A DNA stretch of 64,000 nt from Bacillus paralicheniformis (GTDB lineage Bacteria; Bacillota; Bacilli; Bacillales; Bacillaceae), in the NCBI RefSeq assembly GCF_001042485.2, contig NZ_LBMN02000009.1, positions 1-64,000 on the forward strand, written 5' to 3'. The translations under genes were made by a program, and so were the position numbers. Shown one piece after another: positions 58,912-64,000 of the stretch; the stretch's first letter is position 1; each line of letters starts with the position of its first letter. Under the pieces are notes generated by a model. That model worked only from the letters and a program-made list of their open reading frames with translations, made no database searches and was not told where the DNA came from.

Positions 58912-61326
58912 TTATCCTCTCAATACAGCCTGATACGCATCCTCCAGTGCTTTCAGCACTTGGTCGTGGACTTTTGTCACTTCTTCTTCTGTCAATGTCT
59001 GTTCAGGATTCAAATATTGCAGGCTGAAGGCGACAGATTTCTTGCCTTCTTCCATGTGCTCGCCTTCGTAGACGTCAAAGACATGGACTTCTTTCAGCCA
59101 TTTGCCGCCTGCTGTTTTGATGACGTCCTCAAGCTGACCGGCCGCTGTTTCTTTATTCACAACAAGCGCGATATCCCGGGTAACAGAAGGATACTTTGGA
59201 ATTGGTGTATACGTGATCTCCGGTACATCCAATCGAAGGAGCTCGTGCAGGTCCAGTTCAAACACATACGTGTCGCTCAGATCCAGCTCTTTTTCAACTG
59301 ACGGATGCAGCTGGCCGATGAAGCCGACTAATGAGCCGTTATGCAAAATATTGGCCGTCCGCCCAGGATGAAGCTCTTTTCTTTCAGATTGAGCGAATTC
59401 GATGCCTTCCGTGATGCCGAGCTTTTCCAACAGACCCTCGACGATGCCTTTTACGACGAAGAAATCAACCGGCTTTTTCTCGCCCTGCCAGAGGTTTTTG
59501 TGCCACAGGCCTGTCACGGCTCCGGCGACGTGTTCTTTTTCGATCGGTTTCGTATGTTCTTCAGCTTTCAAGAAAACTGAACCGACCTCATAAAAAGCTA
59601 CAGAATCTGACTGCCGGGCCAGGTTGTATGCGACCGAATCAAGCAGATTAGGAAGCAGACTGTGCCTCAGCACGCTTCTTTCCTCGCTCATCGGCAGCGA
59701 AAGGATCGTTTTAAACGATTTTTCCAATGCGTAAGCCGTTGCTTTTTTATCGTTTGTTAATGAGTATGTGATCGCCTGGGAAAGGCCTGCTCCTTCCAGA
59801 AAGCGTCTTACTTTTCTGCGCTTGTCCTGATAAGGTGTCAGTCCGCCCGCAAAGCCTGTTACTTCCGGCAGTGTCGACGGAATGTTGTCATATCCATACA
59901 GTCTTGCGACCTCTTCGATCAAATCTTCTTCAATCGCAATATCGCCTCTTCTTGACGGAACCGTCACGACCAGTTCCCGTTCAGCGTCTTCAACGGCAAA
60001 GCCGAGCCTTTCAAAAATGTTGACCATTTCTTCTTTGCTGATGGACATGCCGAGAACCTTCGTCACTTTATCAACAGAAAGGCGGATGACATTCTCTTTG
60101 ATATCAAGGTGGTTTTCTTCAACCGTACCTTCTAAGACGGTTCCTCCGGCATACCGACTGATCAAATCTGCCGCGCGTTCTGCAGCGAGGCGCACCCGTG
60201 CAGGATCGATGCCTTTTTCAAAGCGGACACTTGATTCGCTGCGAAGACCGAGATCCTTTGATGCTTTGCGAACGGTCTGACCGTTAAAATACGCGGCCTC
60301 AAGCAGCACTGTCGCCGTATCTTCGCGGACTTCGGAGTCCGCTCCGCCCATTACGCCTGCGACTGCCTGCGGAAGAGAACCGTTTGTGATGACAAGATGC
60401 TCAAGCGTCAATGTTCTTTCTTGTTCATCAAGCGTCGTTATCGTTTCATTTTCGTACGCTTTGCGGATGACGACCTCTTTTGAGCCAAAGCGGTCATAGT
60501 CAAACGCGTGCAGCGGCTGACCGTATTCGAGCAGAACAAAGTTCGTAATATCGACGACATTGTTGTGCGGTCTGATGCCGGCATTGATCAGCTTCGTCTG
60601 CATCCAAAGCGGCGACGGGCCGATTTTGACGTTTTTAATGATTTTTGCCGCGTACAAAGGATTGGCTTCTGTATCTTCAATTTTGACGGAAATATAGTCC
60701 GCCGCTTTTTCGGCGCCTGCCTGATAAGCCGTCTCAGGAAGCTTGACTTCGCGGCCGAGAATCGCAGCCACTTCATAGGCAACGCCGAGCATGTTCATGG
60801 CGTCGGCGCGGTTTGGCGTCAGTCCCAGTTCAAGAACCGCATCGTCGAGCGCCAGGCTTTGAAGGGCGTCCGCACCGGTTTCTGCATCGCCCGGGAAGAC
60901 GAAGATGCCTTCCGCATATTCTTTCGGCACAAGCTTGCCTTGAATGCCAAGCTCCTGCAAAGAGCAGATCATGCCGTTAGACACTTCCCCGCGAAGCTTC
61001 GCTTTTTTGATTTTAAAATTGCCGGGCAATACCGCACCAACCGTGGCGACGGCTACTTTTTGCCCTCTGTCCACGTTCGGAGCCCCGCAGATGATCTGGA
61101 CAGGCTCTTCTTCGCCGATATCGACGAGGCATTTATTCAACTTGTCGGCGTTCGGATGCTGTTCGCGCTCCAGCACATGTCCGATGACAACGCCTTTCAT
61201 TCCTTCTCCCTTATATTCGATGCCTTCCACTTCAATTCCGCTTCTCGTAATCTTTTCAGCGAGAATCTCGGGAGTCATCCCATCTAAATCCACGTATTCC
61301 TGCAGCCATTTATATGAAACAAACAT
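58912..61326 (-). CDS. pheT: Phenylalanyl-tRNA synthetase beta subunit PheT
   Basis: This 804-residue subunit of the alpha2-beta2 synthetase has an N-terminal tRNA-binding EMAP-like domain (about residues 40-150), the B3/B4 editing domain, B5 ([25 protein letters not shown]) and a C-terminal anticodon-binding FDX-ACB domain ([15 protein letters not shown] and after). The start at 61326 follows GAGGAGG; a GTG one codon earlier is in frame. It lies 15 bp after pheS. No classical terminator is seen on its strand before the palindromic element. Confidence 0.98.
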   Translation of the reverse strand: MFVSYKWLQEYVDLDGMTPEILAEKITRSGIEVEGIEYKGEGMKGVVIGHVLEREQHPNADKLNKCLVDIGEEEPVQIICGAPNVDRGQKVAVATVGAVLPGNFKIKKAKLRGEVSNGMICSLQELGIQGKLVPKEYAEGIFVFPGDAETGADALQSLALDDAVLELGLTPNRADAMNMLGVAYEVAAILGREVKLPETAYQAGAEKAADYISVKIEDTEANPLYAAKIIKNVKIGPSPLWMQTKLINAGIRPHNNVVDITNFVLLEYGQPLHAFDYDRFGSKEVVIRKAYENETITTLDEQERTLTLEHLVITNGSLPQAVAGVMGGADSEVREDTATVLLEAAYFNGQTVRKASKDLGLRSESSVRFEKGIDPARVRLAAERAADLISRYAGGTVLEGTVEENHLDIKENVIRLSVDKVTKVLGMSISKEEMVNIFERLGFAVEDAERELVVTVPSRRGDIAIEEDLIEEVARLYGYDNIPSTLPEVTGFAGGLTPYQDKRRKVRRFLEGAGLSQAITYSLTNDKKATAYALEKSFKTILSLPMSEERSVLRHSLLPNLLDSVAYNLARQSDSVAFYEVGSVFLKAEEHTKPIEKEHVAGAVTGLWHKNLWQGEKKPVDFFVVKGIVEGLLEKLGITEGIEFAQSERKELHPGRTANILHNGSLVGFIGQLHPSVEKELDLSDTYVFELDLHELLRLDVPEITYTPIPKYPSVTRDIALVVNKETAAGQLEDVIKTAGGKWLKEVHVFDVYEGEHMEEGKKSVAFSLQYLNPEQTLTEEEVTKVHDQVLKALEDAYQAVLRG

Positions 61327-61341
61327 CACGCGTCCTCCTCT

Positions 61342-62376
61342 TTAAGCCTGTTTAAATTGAGATAAAAATCTGACATCGTTCGTATAGAAATGACGAATGT
61401 CGTCAATGCCGTATTTCAGCATCGCGATCCGTTCAACACCCATTCCAAATGCAAATCCCTGATATTGTTTGGAATCGAATCCGGCCATTTCGAGCACGTT
61501 CGGATGCACCATTCCAGCGCCGAGAATTTCGATCCAGCCCGTTTGTTTACAAACGGAGCAGCCTTTGCCTCCGCATTTAAAGCAGGAAACATCGACTTCG
61601 ACAGACGGCTCTGTAAACGGGAAGAAGCTTGGACGCAGTCTGATTTCGCGCTCTTCGCCGAACATCTTTTTCGCGACCGTTTCAAGCGTTCCTTTTAAGT
61701 CGCTCATGCTGATATCGCGGTCAACGCAGAGCCCTTCAATCTGCATAAACTGATGGGAGTGTGTCGCATCATCGTTGTCGCGGCGGTATACTTTGCCGGG
61801 GCAGATGATTTTGACAGGGCCTTTGCCTTTATGCTTTTCCATCGTGCGCGTCTGGACGGGAGACGTCTGCGTTCTCATCAGCGTATCTTCCGTAATATAA
61901 AAGCTGTCTTGCATATCGCGGGCCGGATGCTCTTTCGGAAGGTTGAGCGCTTCGAAGTTATAGTAGTCGGTTTCTACTTCAGGACCCTCTTCCACCGAAT
62001 ATCCCATGCTGATAAACAAGTCTTCGATTTCTTCAATAACGATCGTCAGCGGATGCCTCGCTCCTGTTTTTACAGGGCTTCCCGGAAGCGTCACGTCAAT
62101 CGTCTGTTCTTTCAGCTTCCTTTTCACCTCTTCTTCCTCTAGGCGGGCATTTTTTTCGGCAATCGCCGCGGCGATTTTTTCTCTTACTTCGTTCGCCAAG
62201 GCGCCCATTTTCGGCCTTTCTTCAGCGGACAGCTTTCCCATTCCCCGAAGCACTTCCGTGATCGGTCCCTTTTTTCCCAGGTACGCAACGCGGACATCGT
62301 TGACTTCTTTTAATGAACCAGCGGCTTCCACTTTTTCAACCGCTTCTTTCTCAAGCCGTTTCAGCTCTTCCTGCAT
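61342..62376 (-). CDS. pheS: Phenylalanyl-tRNA synthetase alpha subunit PheS
   Basis: This 344-residue catalytic class-II subunit charges tRNA-Phe. An N-terminal coiled coil covers about residues 1-90. Motif 2 is in [20 protein letters not shown] and motif 3 is in [23 protein letters not shown] four-cysteine insertion ([17 protein letters not shown]) is typical of Bacillaceae. The start at 62376 follows AAAGGAGGAG; a longer frame to 62421 runs into the leader terminator. It is controlled by the T-box upstream. Confidence 0.98.
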   Translation of the reverse strand: MQEELKRLEKEAVEKVEAAGSLKEVNDVRVAYLGKKGPITEVLRGMGKLSAEERPKMGALANEVREKIAAAIAEKNARLEEEEVKRKLKEQTIDVTLPGSPVKTGARHPLTIVIEEIEDLFISMGYSVEEGPEVETDYYNFEALNLPKEHPARDMQDSFYITEDTLMRTQTSPVQTRTMEKHKGKGPVKIICPGKVYRRDNDDATHSHQFMQIEGLCVDRDISMSDLKGTLETVAKKMFGEEREIRLRPSFFPFTEPSVEVDVSCFKCGGKGCSVCKQTGWIEILGAGMVHPNVLEMAGFDSKQYQGFAFGMGVERIAMLKYGIDDIRHFYTNDVRFLSQFKQA

Positions 62377-62422
62377 CTTAAAAACTCCTCCTTTTATGTA
62401 GCAACCTGTTATTTTAGGCAAT

Positions 62423-62690
62423 AAAAAAAGCCCCTTTCATAATGAAAGGGACGAATCGTGGCCGTGGTACCACCCTTTTTTAAAACAAAGCAAAAAAGCT
62501 TTGCTGCTTACTTCATTGGCATAACGGAATGAATCCGGTTCACCTTTACACATCCCTCGAGAGACGCGGTCCCGGTGACAACTCAAGAGGTGAAGCGTTT
62601 TTCCGGCCTGCCATAAAAATGCTTGCAGTCTAAGGCATTTTCTCCCTAAATGGCGACATGTGAAAAAACGGAGCCTCTATCACTGTTTTT
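62423..62690 (-). promoter_or_regulatory. Phenylalanine T-box riboswitch before pheST
   Basis: The T-box sequence AGGGTGGTACCACG is at 62463-62476 (minus strand). Upstream stem I contains the specifier TTC (62592-62594), meaning Phe. The terminator CCCTTTCAT / ATGAAAGGGG with U-run is at 62423-62450. Uncharged tRNA-Phe should promote read-through into pheST. Confidence 0.93.
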
Positions 62691-62705
62691 AAACATATTA
62701 CATTC

Positions 62706-62734
62706 ATTATAGTGAATTACATGATCCTGTGCAA
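62706..62734 (-). promoter_or_regulatory. sigma-A promoter for pheST
   Basis: TTGCAC (62729-62734), 17 bp, TATAAT (62706-62711) on the minus strand, next to the ysgA stop. Confidence 0.85.
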
Positions 62735-62738
62735 CCGG

Positions 62739-63485
62739 TTATCCGTGGAGATGATAAAGAAGGACCGCGGCTGCGGCCGCCACATTCAGCGACTCCGCTT
62801 TTCCGTAGATCGGAACGTACAGATTTTGGTCGGTCTGTGCGAGGAGATCCGGATCGACCCCAGATCCTTCGTTTCCGATCAAAAGCGCAAATGACTGCGA
62901 CGGCTCCGCTTCTCTAAATGGCACGGCATCCTGCAGCGCTGTGCCGTAAACCGGGACGCTTTTTCCCTTTAGCTCTTCAATCAGCTCCGAAAGCTCGCGT
63001 TTTAAAATCGGAATGTGAAAATGCGAACCTTGAGCCGATCTGAGCGTTTTGGCATTGTAGGGGTCGACAGTGCCTTGTCCGATCACAACGGCATCGATCC
63101 CCGCCGCGTCTGCCGTCCGGATGATCGTCCCTAAATTGCCCGGATCTTGCACAGCATCCGCAAGCAGCAGCTTTTCGTATTGAAAAGGTCCACTTTCAGG
63201 CATTCGGCATACAGCGGCGACAGCCTGGGGTGTCTCTGTTTCGGCAATCGCCGAGAAAGCATCGTCGCTCAAAATATAGCGGGCAACAGACTCAGCAAGC
63301 GCGGCCGGGAAATCCGCTTCGTCTCGGACCATGATTTCTTTCACAACACCCGGTGTCTTCAGCGCTTCCTCAACGAGATGCTCGCCTTCTATTAAGAAAG
63401 TATTGGTTTTTGTCCGCTCTTTTTTCGTATGAAGTTTTTTCCAATCCTTCACTTTTTGATTTTTGGCTGATTCAATTCGTTTCAA
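62739..63485 (-). CDS. ysgA: SpoU-family RNA 2'-O-methyltransferase YsgA
   Basis: This 248-residue SPOUT methyltransferase (TrmH/RlmB-like) is probably an rRNA-modifying enzyme. The N-terminal substrate-binding part (KVKDWKKLHTKKERTKTNTFLIEGEHL) is followed by the knot motifs AVQDPGNLGTIIRTADAAG, LIGNEGSGVDPDLL and ESLNVAAAAAVLLYHL. The TTG at 63485 follows AAAGGAG at about 10 bp and gives the same length as the B. subtilis protein; the frame up to 63905 is not supported. The exact RNA target is not known from the sequence. Confidence 0.94.
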   Translation of the reverse strand: MKRIESAKNQKVKDWKKLHTKKERTKTNTFLIEGEHLVEEALKTPGVVKEIMVRDEADFPAALAESVARYILSDDAFSAIAETETPQAVAAVCRMPESGPFQYEKLLLADAVQDPGNLGTIIRTADAAGIDAVVIGQGTVDPYNAKTLRSAQGSHFHIPILKRELSELIEELKGKSVPVYGTALQDAVPFREAEPSQSFALLIGNEGSGVDPDLLAQTDQNLYVPIYGKAESLNVAAAAAVLLYHLHG

Positions 63486-63603
63486 ATCGTTTTGACTCCT
63501 TTGTCTCGCAATAGTCACATTATATCTCATCAATGATACATAATAAACCCGAAAGCGAGGCAGAATATAGAAAATCAGATTTGATGAAATGGAGTGAAAA
63601 AAG

Positions 63604-63816
63604 ATGGATTTGAATTTGCGCCATGCCGTTATTGCCAATGTATCAGGAAACTCGCAAGAAGAGCTTGAGCACACGATCGTCGATGCGATCCAAAGCGGTG
63701 AAGAAAAAATGCTTCCGGGATTAGGTGTGTTGTTCGAGGTCATCTGGCAGCACGCAACTGAATCGGATAAAACTGAAATGCTTGAGACATTGGAACAAGG
63801 ATTAAAAACGAAATAA
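63604..63816 (+). CDS. sspI: Small acid-soluble spore protein SspI
   Basis: This 70-residue minor SASP has the SspI family sequence ([35 protein letters not shown]). It is made in the forespore. ATG 63604 follows GGAGTG at about 6 bp. CATAATA at 63539-63545 fits a sigma-G -10 (CATNNTA) with only a weak -35 (near 63515-63521). A terminator follows. Confidence 0.96.
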   Translation: MDLNLRHAVIANVSGNSQEELEHTIVDAIQSGEEKMLPGLGVLFEVIWQHATESDKTEMLETLEQGLKTK

Positions 63817-63849
63817 ACCGGCGGCCTGAAACGGCCCCGGTTTATTTTC
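63811..63849. terminator. Bidirectional terminator between sspI and the next gene
   Basis: AAAATAAACCGG / CCGGTTTATTTT-type stem with inner CGGCC/GGCC pairing between convergent genes; the sspI stop lies in its left arm. Confidence 0.88.
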
Positions 63850-64000
63850 ATCCTGGAATAGAAGGCTCCATCCGCAATGCCGGATCGCGCCAAATCTCCG
63901 TCCACTTTTTAATGGCAGCCGCCATGATCACCAGCCCCAGCAGCAGCATAATAATTGATAAAATGCCGTTTAAAACGCTGAAACCGGCAGCTTCCGCATT
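63848..64000 (-). CDS. C-terminal end of a membrane protein (possibly CstA)
   Basis: Only the last 50 codons are in the window. They hold one membrane helix (GILSIIMLLLGLVIMAAAIKK) and a short cytoplasmic tail ending MEPSIPG, with stop TGA at 63848-63850. Carbon-starvation transporter genes lie near sspI in B. subtilis, so cstA is a guess from synteny. The sequence alone does not decide. Confidence 0.55.
   Translation of the reverse strand, partial: NAEAAGFSVLNGILSIIMLLLGLVIMAAAIKKWTEIWRDPALRMEPSIPG

Noticed and set aside
60508-61287. A 259-codon plus-strand frame opposite pheT
   Set aside because: The minus strand encodes full-length PheT with recognised domains. The antisense frame has no motif or start signal.
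63485-63905. N-terminal extension of ysgA to 388 codons
   Set aside because: The extension overlaps sspI on the other strand, lacks a ribosome binding site and is absent from family members. TTG 63485 has AAAGGAG ahead of it.

Overview
This window looks like a chromosomal stretch of a Bacillus subtilis-group firmicute, most like the B. licheniformis/paralicheniformis lineage. Protein sequences and gene order follow B. subtilis from spoVID to sspI closely. Several genes present here are, as I recall, absent from that place in B. subtilis 168: a gdhA-type glutamate dehydrogenase, an ilvE ahead of ilvB, a secreted metzincin protease, an SDR gene, and small coat-like or Gln-rich proteins. Species assignment is inference. 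No insertion sequence, prophage or CRISPR array is visible. Most genes lie on the minus strand.

Layout. 1-7.4 kb: the end of spoVID and the haem operon hemAXCDBL, with a PerR-type box upstream. 7.5-17 kb: ysxD and the protein quality-control block ysxC, lonA, lonB, clpX, tig, then the TPR gene ysoA. 17-26.9 kb: the branched-chain amino acid operon ilvE-ilvB-ilvN-ilvC-leuA-leuB-leuC-leuD. It has a promoter with cre, TnrA-like and CodY-like sites, plus a Leu T-box placed between ilvE and ilvB. 27-30.3 kb: an accessory patch with a Tyr/Pro-rich small protein, gdhA, two orphan small genes and tRNA-Arg(UCU).

30.3-36.7 kb: ysnB, ysnA, rph, gerM, racE, ysmB, gerE, an SDR gene and ysmA. 36.7-44.6 kb: sdhCAB, yslB, lysC with its lysine riboswitch, uvrC and trxA. 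44.7-49.8 kb: fatty-acid degradation genes (lcfA, fadR, fadB, etfB, etfA) with a perfect FadR palindrome. 49.9-56.6 kb: zapA-yshB, polX-mutSB-yshE, a 27-residue membrane protein, and rnhC. 56.6-58.9 kb: an accessory patch with decayed reading-frame fragments, a small membrane protein, a secreted zinc protease and an unusual palindromic intergenic element. 58.9-64 kb: pheST with its Phe T-box, the rRNA methylase-like ysgA, sspI and the tail of a membrane protein.

How the genes work together. Tetrapyrrole synthesis, the TCA cycle (sdh), fatty-acid oxidation (etf/fad) and amino-acid synthesis (ilv-leu, lysC, gdhA) sit beside sporulation genes expressed in different compartments: spoVID and gerM (sigma-E type promoters), lonB (sigma-F type), gerE (sigma-K type) and sspI (forespore). 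RNA-level control is prominent, with two T-boxes and a lysine riboswitch. All coordinates and starts come from reading the sequence. Family names come from recognition of conserved motifs and synteny; no database search was run.
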